Source of the DNA: Aurantiacibacter xanthus
Lineage (GTDB): Bacteria; Pseudomonadota; Alphaproteobacteria; Sphingomonadales; Sphingomonadaceae
Direction of reading: 5' to 3'
Length of the DNA: 64,000 nucleotides
Assembly: GCF_003584015.1 (NCBI RefSeq)
Contig: NZ_QXFM01000144.1
Location: 56,935 to 120,934 of the forward strand
A model generated the notes under the pieces. That model saw only the letters and a list, made by a program, of their open reading frames with translations. It was not told where the DNA came from and did no database searches. Shown in pieces: positions 1 to 8,597 of the stretch. The translations under genes and the position numbers were made by a program. How positions within the stretch are numbered: the first letter of the stretch is position 1; each line of letters opens with the position of its first letter.

Positions 1-274
1 CATAGGCGAAGGCCGATCCGGCCGAGGGGATCTTGCGGACAAGTGCAGCATAACTCAGCGCGGTGAAAAGCATCGCGATTGTCGTGATGACATAGGCGAG
101 CGGGAGATGACCCTGCGTTATCTCCGTTGCCGTGCCAAAGGTCGTGAAGACGGTCAGAGGCACCAGATAGGCCAGCCCGAACATGGTGAGCGAGAACGTG
201 CCCATCACGCGGCTAAGCCTGGGATCGGTGTCTTGTGGATGCGAACTGGCCGTATCGCGCGAGGTAACTGTCAT
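1..274 (-). CDS. APC-family amino acid permease, N-terminal part (cut by window edge)
   Basis: Only the first 91 codons lie in the window. The start ATG at 274 has GGAG eight bases upstream. After a hydrophilic 20-residue N-terminus comes a membrane segment (FSLTMFGLAYLVPLTVF), then TFGTATEITQGHLPLAYV, a second membrane segment and YAALVRKIPSAGSAFAY. This is the TM1-TM2 pattern of amino acid/polyamine/organocation permeases, where the PSAGSAF-type segment is characteristic. It probably imports an amino acid or amine across the inner membrane. The substrate cannot be told from this fragment. It is co-oriented with, and downstream of, the TBDR gene, with a hairpin between them. Confidence 0.75.
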   Translation of the reverse strand, partial: MTVTSRDTASSHPQDTDPRLSRVMGTFSLTMFGLAYLVPLTVFTTFGTATEITQGHLPLAYVITTIAMLFTALSYAALVRKIPSAGSAFAY

Positions 275-303
275 GACAGTATCTCCGTCCTTTCCGGAAT
301 GCC

Positions 304-337
304 GGGAGCCGCCACTGCAAGGCAATGGCCGGCTCCC
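304..337 (-). terminator. Hairpin terminator of the first TBDR gene
   Basis: GGGAGCCG (304-311) pairs with CGGCTCCC (330-337) just after the TBDR stop at 350. There is no strong T-tract, so it is a hairpin-type terminator candidate only. Confidence 0.5.
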
Positions 338-349
338 TGACATTTTGCA

Positions 350-2905
350 TCAGTAGCGATACGAAACCGTCAGCCCCAGCGTACGCGGCCGCAGCGACGA
401 CGCTGTATAGACCACGTTGTTGAACTGGGCGTCGAGGCCGAACAGCGGCGAGGCGTTGGTAAGGTTATCGACAAAGACCGACGCATCGACATTCCCGAAC
501 TCTGCCCCGACACGAAGGTTGATCGTGGTGTAGGCAGCATCGGGGCGCGAACGCGGATCGAACTGCGGCGATGCCGGATCGGTTTCGCCATATTCGTGGG
601 CCCTGGTCAGGTGCGAAAGGTCCGCGCGGGCGTAGAACCGGTCGAGGTTGTACTGGCTATAGAGCGAGAAACGCCAGGGCCGCGTCGCCCCGATGGGGCT
701 TCCTGCCGCGCCCAGAACCGTGCCATCGGGGGTAACGACATCGTCATCGTAGGTCGTCGAGTTATAGCCCACCGTTCCGCCGATACGCAGATCGTCGATA
801 GGTTCGAGGTCCACAGCCAGATCGACGCCCTTCGACGTTGCATCGCCCAGATTGTCGACGAAGACATAGAGGCAGGTGGGCAGGAACACGCTGTTCTGGA
901 TATTCGACCAGTTGATGTAATAGGCGCTGACATCAATGCCCACGCGGCCGTTGGCCAAGCGGTTCTTCGAGCCGACTTCATAGCTCCAGACCGAGTCCGA
1001 ACCATAGCTTCCCGGCTGTGTCGGGTTGCCCTGCCCATCGACATAACCGATGTTTGCGAGGTCAGGCCCGCAGAACTGCGCCGGAACGCGCGCGTTTACG
1101 CCCGCCGGGCGGAAGCCCTTGGCAATCGTGCCATAGAAGAGATGGTCCCGCGTCGCCTGCCAGGAGATCCCGAATTTGGGCGTGACAGCCGTTTCCGAGT
1201 TCTTGAACCCTGTCGTATCGACATAGACCGGCGCGTAGGTTCCAGAGCTGATGGTGCAGGTCTCCCCCGCCGGACACGGCGCACCGTAAGGAGCATTGTC
1301 GTTGTTGAGGGGGCCGCGGAACGTGGCGTCCAGCTCGAGATCGTTCTTTGCGACGCGGACGCCGGCGATAAGCGTGAGATCCTCAACGACCTCGTATTCG
1401 ACCTGAGCATAACCGGCCAGCTGCTTCTCGGTCAGATCGCGGTTCTCGATATAGGAGCTGTTTTTGGCTCCCACGAGCGGGGTCCCGAAGGCGTTCTCGA
1501 TTGCCGAGGAGCCCGGCCCGAACGGATTGCCGCCCGCCACGCCGCCATAGAGCGGGAGAACCGGGAGGTTGGCCACGAAGTTGTTGCCGATGTTCTGCGT
1601 CGAACCCTGCTTGTTCTCCGAGTAGAAGCCGCCGATCACCCAATTGAAGGGTGACGACGTGTCGGACGATTGCAGGCGAATTTCCTGAACGAAATTTTCC
1701 TGCGACACACCATAGGCCGAAACAGACTTGTAGCCTTCGGGTACGAAGAACTCGAAGGCAAACTGGAAAGCGTCGATAACGGTGAAGTCGATAAAGGTCT
1801 CGCTATCGCGATCGAAATACGACGTGTTGCTGATGAGCTGGACACTATCCGACAGATCAATCTCGGTATCCAGAGAGTATAGCCAGAATGTGTCGTTCGC
1901 CGATTCAAGATCGGGAATATCGACCTGGGTAAAAAGCGGGTTCGAAGCAGGATCGCCCTGGAAGTTCACCCGCCGCACATAGTCGGCATCGTCAAGGTCG
2001 GACCCCGCGATCCAGAAGGCTCCCAGCCCGTCATCGCGGCGCAGACGCTGATAGCTGACGGATGGCGTGATGCTGAGCCAGTCGGTCGGCTGGAATTCCA
2101 GCGCGAGGCGCGCGGTCAGTGCATCCGAACTGTTGGTATCCTCCCGCAAAACCTGCGTTGTCGTAAAGTCGACGAGGTTGCCATAAGGATACTCCGGCGC
2201 CGGCGGATTGCCGCTGCTGTCGGTGGCCGGAGCAACATCGGCCAATACCGCATCCACATATCCGCCATCCTTGCGGTAATAGACATGCCCGCGAAAACCG
2301 AGCACGCCCGGAATGATCGGCCCGCCGATTGCGGCGCCCGCCTCATAGGATTCATCGCCATTGTGCGTGGTGGAAATCTCCGTGCGCGCATAGCCCGACC
2401 AGTTGTCCATGTTGGGCGCGGTCTGGATGAAGCGGACGGTGCCACCCTCCGACCCGGCGCCGAACAAGGTGCCTTGCGGCCCGCGCAGCACTTCGACCCG
2501 CTCAAGATCGAAAATCTCCGGGAAGGCCGTCCCCGCGCCGTAGCCCAGATTGCGGACCTGGATCGGGGTGTCGTCGACGTAGACCCCCGTGGTCCCCGCA
2601 CCGGCCCCCGAGGAGATCCCGCGGATGGAGATGTTGTTCGATCCGGTTACGGTCCGCCCCAGTTCTAGGCCGGGGGTCAGGCTGACGAGATCATCGATCT
2701 TCTTCGCGCCTACGACTTCCATGGTTTCTTCGTCGAACGCCGCCACGCTGACCGGGGTACGCTCGATCGATTCCGAGCGGCGCGTCGCTGTCACAACGAT
2801 CGTACCGAGTTGACCCGAGGCAGCTTTCGGCTCGACCTGCGCCATCGCGGGAAACCCGGCAAAGGCCGCAAGCGAGACGCCTGCCAGCAATACTACGTTT
2901 CTCAT
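350..2905 (-). CDS. TonB-dependent outer-membrane receptor
   Basis: An 851-aa outer-membrane receptor. The start ATG at 2905 is preceded by AGGGGGGAA and opens a clear signal peptide (MRNVVLLAGVSLAAFAG, cleavage near AMAQ). A TonB-box-like IVVTATRR comes next, then the plug domain (about residues 50-160, with SIRGISSG, VYVDDTP and RVEVLRGPQGTLFG). A 22-strand-type barrel follows, ending in an aromatic residue (TVSYRY). The family imports siderophores, oligosaccharides or aromatics using TonB energy. Plug wording and length match the large sphingomonad class of substrate-specific TBDRs. The substrate is not readable, but nearby esterase and glucosidase genes suggest an organic carbon compound rather than iron. 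Confidence 0.92.
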   Translation of the reverse strand: MRNVVLLAGVSLAAFAGFPAMAQVEPKAASGQLGTIVVTATRRSESIERTPVSVAAFDEETMEVVGAKKIDDLVSLTPGLELGRTVTGSNNISIRGISSGAGAGTTGVYVDDTPIQVRNLGYGAGTAFPEIFDLERVEVLRGPQGTLFGAGSEGGTVRFIQTAPNMDNWSGYARTEISTTHNGDESYEAGAAIGGPIIPGVLGFRGHVYYRKDGGYVDAVLADVAPATDSSGNPPAPEYPYGNLVDFTTTQVLREDTNSSDALTARLALEFQPTDWLSITPSVSYQRLRRDDGLGAFWIAGSDLDDADYVRRVNFQGDPASNPLFTQVDIPDLESANDTFWLYSLDTEIDLSDSVQLISNTSYFDRDSETFIDFTVIDAFQFAFEFFVPEGYKSVSAYGVSQENFVQEIRLQSSDTSSPFNWVIGGFYSENKQGSTQNIGNNFVANLPVLPLYGGVAGGNPFGPGSSAIENAFGTPLVGAKNSSYIENRDLTEKQLAGYAQVEYEVVEDLTLIAGVRVAKNDLELDATFRGPLNNDNAPYGAPCPAGETCTISSGTYAPVYVDTTGFKNSETAVTPKFGISWQATRDHLFYGTIAKGFRPAGVNARVPAQFCGPDLANIGYVDGQGNPTQPGSYGSDSVWSYEVGSKNRLANGRVGIDVSAYYINWSNIQNSVFLPTCLYVFVDNLGDATSKGVDLAVDLEPIDDLRIGGTVGYNSTTYDDDVVTPDGTVLGAAGSPIGATRPWRFSLYSQYNLDRFYARADLSHLTRAHEYGETDPASPQFDPRSRPDAAYTTINLRVGAEFGNVDASVFVDNLTNASPLFGLDAQFNNVVYTASSLRPRTLGLTVSYRY

Positions 2906-3147
2906 TCCCGAATTCCCCCCTATGTTTCGGTAGGTTGATGATCCGTTCCTGACCTGCGTGTCTTTTTGACTTGAGGAATAGTCCCCCTCACCCATCCGAT
3001 CAGCAAGTCACCCTGCGGGGGTACAGGCAGGGCCGCCGATCGACGCCGGGCGAGGCGCCAGACGCAACCTCACCTTGGGAGGCGGTCCGTTCGAGAGGTG
3101 GGATTTGGACTGTTCAGGGCGCACGCAACTGGCGTGGGCGACGGGGC
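2906..3147. other. Intergenic stretch upstream of the TBDR
   Basis: About 240 bases without a convincing gene. It contains the TBDR ribosome binding site next to 2905. The few open frames here have no recognisable motif. It merges into the decayed transporter that begins at about 3148. Confidence 0.5.
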
Positions 3148-3500
3148 GACATTCCACGCCAGCGCGGAACACCACCGCACCAACGGTCGGCTCGATGAAG
3201 CCTCGGAAGATGTTGAATATTTGCACCAATGGGGCGCAAAGGGCTGTCGCCAGTGTATCCGCGCACCTGCTGGATGGTGTTCGCGCTCACTCAGGAAAAG
3301 GCCAGGCACAAGCAGCAGACAGGCCGCGAGATTGGCCACCTCCGGCATCATCACGCGGCCACGATGCCGCCGCAACCATAGGGCGATGAAGAAAACGAAA
3401 GCCGAAAGCCGCGCCTCCACGTTGGAAGGCGTAAACATCCCTTCCTCTCTGCCACCACCGGGTCGATCAACGAGGTAATGAAGCCTCACGCGAAGGGATA
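3148..3500 (-). pseudogene. Decayed FHS-type MFS sugar transporter (N-terminal remnant)
   Basis: Read on the minus strand in shifting frames, this stretch recovers pieces of a fucose/glucose-galactose permease in the right order. The pieces are FA*GFITSLIDPVVAE, then GMFTPSNVEARLSAFVFFIA, then VANLAACLLLVPGLFLS, then FNIFRGFIEPTVGAVVF. The intact paralogue at 57075-58418 has FAWGFITSLIDPLVAA, FTLTNMQAQLSASAFFIA, ANLATYMLVLLGLFML and FNSFGTFIGPFIGAVLF. The changes include Trp to stop (TGA at 3486-3488), a one-base loss near 3441 and further shifts. The remaining two thirds are missing. A lost transporter fits its place beside the esterase. The comparison was made by eye. Confidence 0.7.
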
Positions 3501-3510
3501 ACGTAAGGCA

Positions 3511-3543
3511 GGTTGCCCGGCCGAACCGGGAGGCCGGGCAACC
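3511..3543 (-). terminator. Strong hairpin downstream of the carboxylesterase
   Basis: A perfect 12-bp inverted repeat, GGTTGCCCGGCC (3511-3522) and GGCCGGGCAACC (3532-3543), with a 9-base loop. It lies 22 bases past the esterase stop. The T-tract is poor, but stem strength suggests a terminator or 3'-end stabiliser. Confidence 0.65.
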
Positions 3544-3564
3544 GGGTGTTCACGGGCACGAACC

Positions 3565-5223
3565 TTATTGCGGAGACATCGGCACGGCGGCCAGTTCCGT
3601 GTCGATCCGCGCCATCATCTCATCGGTCAGCACCTGCGGCAGGTATACCGACAGCGCGGAAAGGCTCTGCCCCCGCGCCATGCCAATCTGTTCGGAATTG
3701 ACCAGTTCCGGCAGGTAACGTTCGAGGATCGCGTGCGCCTGCGGATCATCCAGCATCTGGCCGAGCGGGGTCGTCAGGCTGTTGTATTTGCCGGACGCGA
3801 GCGCGACCTGGATCGCGCGGCGCTCTTCCTCGATTTCCGGCCCCCATGGGTCGCGTTGCGGCTCCGCCCGCCCGCTCACCGCGAAATCCATGATCTCATC
3901 GCCTGCGCGGGTGTGCTGCGGCCAGTAGACAAGGCCCGGTCCATTCGGATCGCCTGTCTTCACGAAATTGAGCAGGTAGCTGCTGACCAGCTTGCCCGCG
4001 GCAATGTCCTTCTCGGTGGTAGCGTCGCCATACTTGATTGCCGTGGTATCGAAGAAATAGGGGATCTCGGCCGCGTGCTGCGCGCCGGGACGACCGATCG
4101 AATCCGCCACATACGAATAGCGATAGTGCCAGACGGGAATGCCCATGTCGGCAAGCATGCTGGAGGCATCGCGCGCGCCGGCGATCATGAACCCGCTCTT
4201 GCCGCCCATATCCGCACTGGTGGCACCGATCATCATCGGCACCCGCGCGAACTTACCACTGGCATAGGCTTCGTCGAGATCGACCAGCGCGGTGCCGTCG
4301 ACGAACGGACCGGCATAGGTCGGCGGGCCGTCGCCTCGCGCCATCATGCTCAACCCATCGGTGACTTGCTCAGCCGACAGGGCCCGCAAGCGGTCGAGTG
4401 CATCCGACGCATCCGGATCGATGCCGTATTGCCGGGCAAGGTTCACCCCGAACTGCTCGATATCCGCCAGCCTGTTGCCTCCATCGGATTGCGCGCTCCC
4501 GCCCGACATCACCACCGCACGCTCGAACAGGCCTTGCGACAGCGGCGAGGTCACGAGATTGTGCACCGACATGCCGCCAGCGCTTTCGCCGATGATCGTC
4601 ACATTGTCGGGATCGCCGCCGAAGGCCTTGATATTCTCCTGCACCCATTGCAGCGCCGCGACCTGATCGAGCATGAAATAGCTGCCGAGAACGCCATCGG
4701 GGTTCTCTTCGGAGAGCTGTGGGAAAGCGAAGGTGCCGAACCTGCCAAGGCGATAGTTGAAACTAACGAAGATAACCCCTTGCCGCGCAAGGTTGGCGCC
4801 GGAATATGTCGGTGGTGACGCCCCGCCGTTCACAAACCCGCCGCCGTAGATCCATACCATCACAGGAAGATCGTCACCGCCTTGAGCAGGACGCCAGACG
4901 TTGGCGTAAAGGCAATCCTCCGCCGGTTCGGTGCCGAGCGGCGCCGCATCGCTGGGAAAGGGGACCTGCATGCAATCGTTGCTGTATTGCGTGGTCTCAC
5001 GAACCCCGCTCCACGGCTGGACAGGCTGCGGCGCGCGCCAGCGAAGGTCGCCCACTGGCGGCTGCGCGAAAGGCACGCCTTTCCAGCTCAGCACGCCATC
5101 TTCCGAGCTGCCGCTGATCGTTCCGCTTGCGATGGTAACCTGCGTCGTTTGCGCCAGGACCAGTTGCGGAACTGCCAGGCAAGCCCCCGCCAGCAAGAGG
5201 GAGAGGATCGATGTTCTGGTCAT
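3565..5223 (-). CDS. Secreted type-B carboxylesterase
   Basis: A 552-aa alpha/beta-hydrolase, full length for the carboxylesterase/cholinesterase family. The signal peptide is at 1-25 (LLLAGACLAVPQLVLAQ). The family signature EDCLYANVW is at about 102-110, the oxyanion loop YGGGF at 126-130, and the nucleophile elbow GESAGG has Ser214. The HAAEIPYFF segment supplies the usual catalytic His context. It hydrolyses carboxylic esters in the periplasm or outside. It sits between two TBDR genes on the same strand, 81 bp downstream of the second, so its substrate is probably the ligand of that receptor or the product of its import. The acyl group removed is unknown. Confidence 0.92.
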   Translation of the reverse strand: MTRTSILSLLLAGACLAVPQLVLAQTTQVTIASGTISGSSEDGVLSWKGVPFAQPPVGDLRWRAPQPVQPWSGVRETTQYSNDCMQVPFPSDAAPLGTEPAEDCLYANVWRPAQGGDDLPVMVWIYGGGFVNGGASPPTYSGANLARQGVIFVSFNYRLGRFGTFAFPQLSEENPDGVLGSYFMLDQVAALQWVQENIKAFGGDPDNVTIIGESAGGMSVHNLVTSPLSQGLFERAVVMSGGSAQSDGGNRLADIEQFGVNLARQYGIDPDASDALDRLRALSAEQVTDGLSMMARGDGPPTYAGPFVDGTALVDLDEAYASGKFARVPMMIGATSADMGGKSGFMIAGARDASSMLADMGIPVWHYRYSYVADSIGRPGAQHAAEIPYFFDTTAIKYGDATTEKDIAAGKLVSSYLLNFVKTGDPNGPGLVYWPQHTRAGDEIMDFAVSGRAEPQRDPWGPEIEEERRAIQVALASGKYNSLTTPLGQMLDDPQAHAILERYLPELVNSEQIGMARGQSLSALSVYLPQVLTDEMMARIDTELAAVPMSPQ

Positions 5224-5304
5224 GGTACAGTCTCCAGGGAAACAGGTTCGTCTTGAAGGCGGCGGCCTGTTGCGGCGCGTCCGCAGGATTGAGGAGCGCG
5301 GCGT

Positions 5305-8220
5305 TCAGAAACCGGCCGAAAGGGTGAAGGTAAAGGTCCGCCCGAACGGGTTGGAATAGGTCGGGTTGAATACCCCGCCGGTGGTGAAGACCAGCGGCGG
5401 ATCGCGGTCCGTCAGGTTCTGGATGTTGATCCCCGCGCGGTAGCTCTTCACGAAGCCGCTTCCGCTTCCGAAACCATCGCCCCTGTAACCCAGGCTCAGG
5501 TCGAGCGTGACATAGGGATCGATCTCCACCGGGGCGATCGCCTGGTTCTGGGCATTGACCGCCTGATCGTTGGTATAGGCGCCGGTGTAGTTTCCAAACA
5601 GCGTGGCATTGAACCTGCCGTAATTCACCCCCACCGAACCGCGCCCGCGCCATTTGATCGGCGAGGAATAGAAACCCGTCCGGTCGATAAACGGTTCGCC
5701 CTCAACCACCTGCTGTTCGTTGCTGAGCACCGCATTGGCGGCCAGGTTAAACGAAAGCCCGCCCCATGGGGTTGGATGGAAATAGTCGATCTGGGCATCG
5801 ATCCCGTCCTGCCTGGTGGCGGCAAGATTGGTGTTCCGGCCGTCCAGCAACACGTCGATCGAACACGGATCGTTCAGGCCGTTTACGTAAAGCAGCGTCC
5901 GCCCCAGATAACCCCCCAGCACAGGATCGTAGGTCGACAAGTCGCCGTTGACACAGGTGGCCGGGTTGTTGATCGGGAAGATGAACTGCGCATAGCCGAG
6001 ATAGTCGGGATAGGTGGTCGGGTTAAAGAACGCTCCGAACACATCCGGCCCGGCAATCCGGTCCTCGTACGCTATATTGTAATAGGTTGCCGACAGACGC
6101 AACCGGTCGAGAGGCTCGAAATCGAAGCCGATCTGCCAATTCGTCGCGCTTTCGGGTTTGATGTCGGGATTGGCCCCCGTGACGTAGCCAACGCTGATCG
6201 GTCCTTGCGGAAAACGCGGATCGGCACCGGTGTAGAAGAAGGGGAAAGCACCCCCGCTGGAAATCGCCGTCGGGTTGACGTCCGGCAGGTTGGGCGCACG
6301 GAACGAGGTGCCCCACGACCCGCGCAGGCTAAGCGCGTCGCTGATTTTCCAGGTGGCGCTGAACTTGGGATTGGTGGTGCTGCCCACGTCCGAGTAGTGG
6401 TCGTAACGCACTGCCGCACTGACTGTCAGCGACTGGACCAGCGGGACGTTCATGGCATCCCCGATGATCGGAATATAAAGTTCGGCGAAGGCGGATTTGA
6501 TGGTCCGTTTTCCCCGGCTGCTCGTCTCATCCGTGTCGAGCACGAATTCGTTGGTGTAAGGCCGGTTCGCGCCGTTGATATTGTAGTTATAGACCTGGTT
6601 GTGTTCACCACCCACCGCGGCGCGAACATCCCCTGCCGGCAGTGCGAAAAGCGGGCCATTTATCTTGATAACGAAGTCATCGAGACCATTGCCGCTGCGC
6701 TGGATATTGTCGCCAGTGAAACGGGAAATAACCTCTCCCCCCAGGCGATCGACATTGTTCAGCGGATTGATGGCGCCGATGTCGATCTGGTACTGGAGCG
6801 CGGCAAGGTTGATGTTCGTACCCAGCTGGCAGTAATTGCAGGCCTCGTCGCGGCCGTAGGTGTAATAGACTTCGCCGTCCCATCCGAACGGCAGTTCCGC
6901 CTTCAGACCCGCGGTAATGTTGTAGGATTCGTTCTCGCCGGTCCAGTTGTTCGTGCCGACACTTTGGAGCATATTGTACTGCACGGACAACGGCCCGTTG
7001 GTCAGCCCGTCGATGTAATAGGGATTGGGCGTGCCGGTGGGGGTATTTGTCTGCGGATCGTACAGGACTGGTTTAAGCTGCACATTGGCGATGACCCCCT
7101 GCGAGGTCTGCGAGACTGTGCTGCGATTGTTATAGCTCCCCTGCGCGAAGAACTCGATCCGGTCGCCGATACTCTGATTCAAGAATATCGCGACCTGGTG
7201 GCGCTCCATTTCGCCGGTGTAATCGTTGAAAAGGGCGGAATCGAGCAGGGAGGGATTGTTGAACAGGAGATCGCCGGCTGACAGGTTTTCGTTCGTGCCG
7301 GAAGGAATCCCGTAATAAATGTTGGCACCCGCTGCGGGGATCTGCTGATTCTGCGGGGGCTGGGCCGGACCGAAGGGGCCATCCGGATCGACGGTCGGCA
7401 CGACGATATTGCCGTTGTAGCCGGCTGTCGCGTCCGTGCCGTTCAGCCGGGCGTCGAACCCGCCGAAGGGCGAGCGATCCTGTCGCAAATACGGGTTCTG
7501 GTAACGGCGATAGGCCTCGCGGTGCGAATATTCGTAGCTCACCAGGATATTGCCCTGGCCGAGACCACCCGCTTCCCACGACGTGCCCGCAGTGATGCCG
7601 GGCGTATATTCCCAACCGCCACTGTTGTTGGTGGCTCGCATGGTAACTTCGGCGCCTTCGTAATCCTTGCGAATGACAAAGTTGACGACGCCTGCGACCG
7701 CATCCGAGCCATAGACTGCGGAGGCCCCGTCCGCGACCACCTCGATCCGTTCGAGCGCCGCCATCGGGATGGCGTTGGCCTCAAAGAAAGTCTGCGATGC
7801 GCCGGTATTCACAATCCGGCGACCATCCACCAGAATCAGTGTCGCCGCCTGCCCCAGACCACGCAGGTTGATGGCATTGCCCTGCTGGTTATTGTTGCCG
7901 CCTTGCGTCCCGCCTTCGCGAAATTCGCCCAGATCACGCACCTGGGGCAGAGTGCGAACCACGTCGGCCGCATTGGCCCTGCCGCTCTGCAGGATCTGTT
8001 CGCGGCCCAGCGAGATCGTCTCGCTGCCGACCGCCTCGACGCCGCGGATGTTCGTGCCGGTCACCACGATGACGTCATCGGAATCCTCATCCTGAGCATG
8101 CTCGTCGAACACACCGGCAGGATCCTGCGCATGGGCCGGCGCGGCAGCCATCATCAGCGCGAGCACTCCGCTACTCACGCAGGCGCACAGGACGGACTTC
8201 TGGCGTGCAACTGGTTTCAT
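5305..8220 (-). CDS. TonB-dependent receptor, long sphingomonad type
   Basis: A 971-aa receptor. The start ATG at 8220 has AGAGGG upstream and a classical signal peptide (CACVSSGVLALMMAAAPAHAQ). The motif DVIVVTGTNIRG is typical of the oligosaccharide/plant-polymer class of Xanthomonas and sphingomonad TBDRs. It is followed by a plug with LRGLGQAATLILVDGRRI and ERIEVVADGASAVYGSDA and a long barrel ending FTFTLSAGF. The carboxylesterase follows on the same strand and the GH3 beta-glucosidase is divergent across a shared promoter region. That suggests uptake of a glycoside or acylated sugar. The upstream in-frame extension to 8331 lacks a ribosome site and would bury the signal peptide. Confidence 0.92.
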   Translation of the reverse strand: MKPVARQKSVLCACVSSGVLALMMAAAPAHAQDPAGVFDEHAQDEDSDDVIVVTGTNIRGVEAVGSETISLGREQILQSGRANAADVVRTLPQVRDLGEFREGGTQGGNNNQQGNAINLRGLGQAATLILVDGRRIVNTGASQTFFEANAIPMAALERIEVVADGASAVYGSDAVAGVVNFVIRKDYEGAEVTMRATNNSGGWEYTPGITAGTSWEAGGLGQGNILVSYEYSHREAYRRYQNPYLRQDRSPFGGFDARLNGTDATAGYNGNIVVPTVDPDGPFGPAQPPQNQQIPAAGANIYYGIPSGTNENLSAGDLLFNNPSLLDSALFNDYTGEMERHQVAIFLNQSIGDRIEFFAQGSYNNRSTVSQTSQGVIANVQLKPVLYDPQTNTPTGTPNPYYIDGLTNGPLSVQYNMLQSVGTNNWTGENESYNITAGLKAELPFGWDGEVYYTYGRDEACNYCQLGTNINLAALQYQIDIGAINPLNNVDRLGGEVISRFTGDNIQRSGNGLDDFVIKINGPLFALPAGDVRAAVGGEHNQVYNYNINGANRPYTNEFVLDTDETSSRGKRTIKSAFAELYIPIIGDAMNVPLVQSLTVSAAVRYDHYSDVGSTTNPKFSATWKISDALSLRGSWGTSFRAPNLPDVNPTAISSGGAFPFFYTGADPRFPQGPISVGYVTGANPDIKPESATNWQIGFDFEPLDRLRLSATYYNIAYEDRIAGPDVFGAFFNPTTYPDYLGYAQFIFPINNPATCVNGDLSTYDPVLGGYLGRTLLYVNGLNDPCSIDVLLDGRNTNLAATRQDGIDAQIDYFHPTPWGGLSFNLAANAVLSNEQQVVEGEPFIDRTGFYSSPIKWRGRGSVGVNYGRFNATLFGNYTGAYTNDQAVNAQNQAIAPVEIDPYVTLDLSLGYRGDGFGSGSGFVKSYRAGINIQNLTDRDPPLVFTTGGVFNPTYSNPFGRTFTFTLSAGF

Positions 8221-8597
8221 TTTTGCCCTCTCCATTCCCTTGCGACGCATATTCCTGCATCGCACTGGCGGCTTCAGGGCTGGTCTTTCGTGTTGAAAGC
8301 CAAATGCCCCCTGGCCACTCTGCCAAGACAAGATGAGGGAGAGACAGTCCTATAAGGAAATCGAATTTCCAGATATATTGATAAGCATACGTTCTAAATA
8401 AGAACGATCGTATTTAATCTGAAATCACGATTAATCGATAACCGAAATCAACTTGTCCTATTACCCTGACTCCCACAAAACCGATGCCTTGCCGAAAGGC
8501 TCGGGCATCGCCGCCAACGCGCGAGCCCGAAGCGATTGCGAAGGCCGGTGGCGCCGTGCGGCGCCAAGATGAGCCGGTCGCTCAGTGGGAGGACAAG
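8221..8597. promoter_or_regulatory. AT-rich divergent promoter region with three palindromes
   Basis: This non-coding stretch lies between the TBDR start (8220) and the GH3 start (8598). Its middle (8345-8460) is strikingly AT-rich for this genome. It holds GGAAAT-CGA-ATTTCC (8356-8370), CGTTCT-AAATA-AGAACG (8390-8406) and CGATTAATCG (8428-8437). These are plausible operator sites for a regulator of both divergent genes. No regulator gene of obvious match adjoins it; the nearest is the LysR at 15778. Confidence 0.6.
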
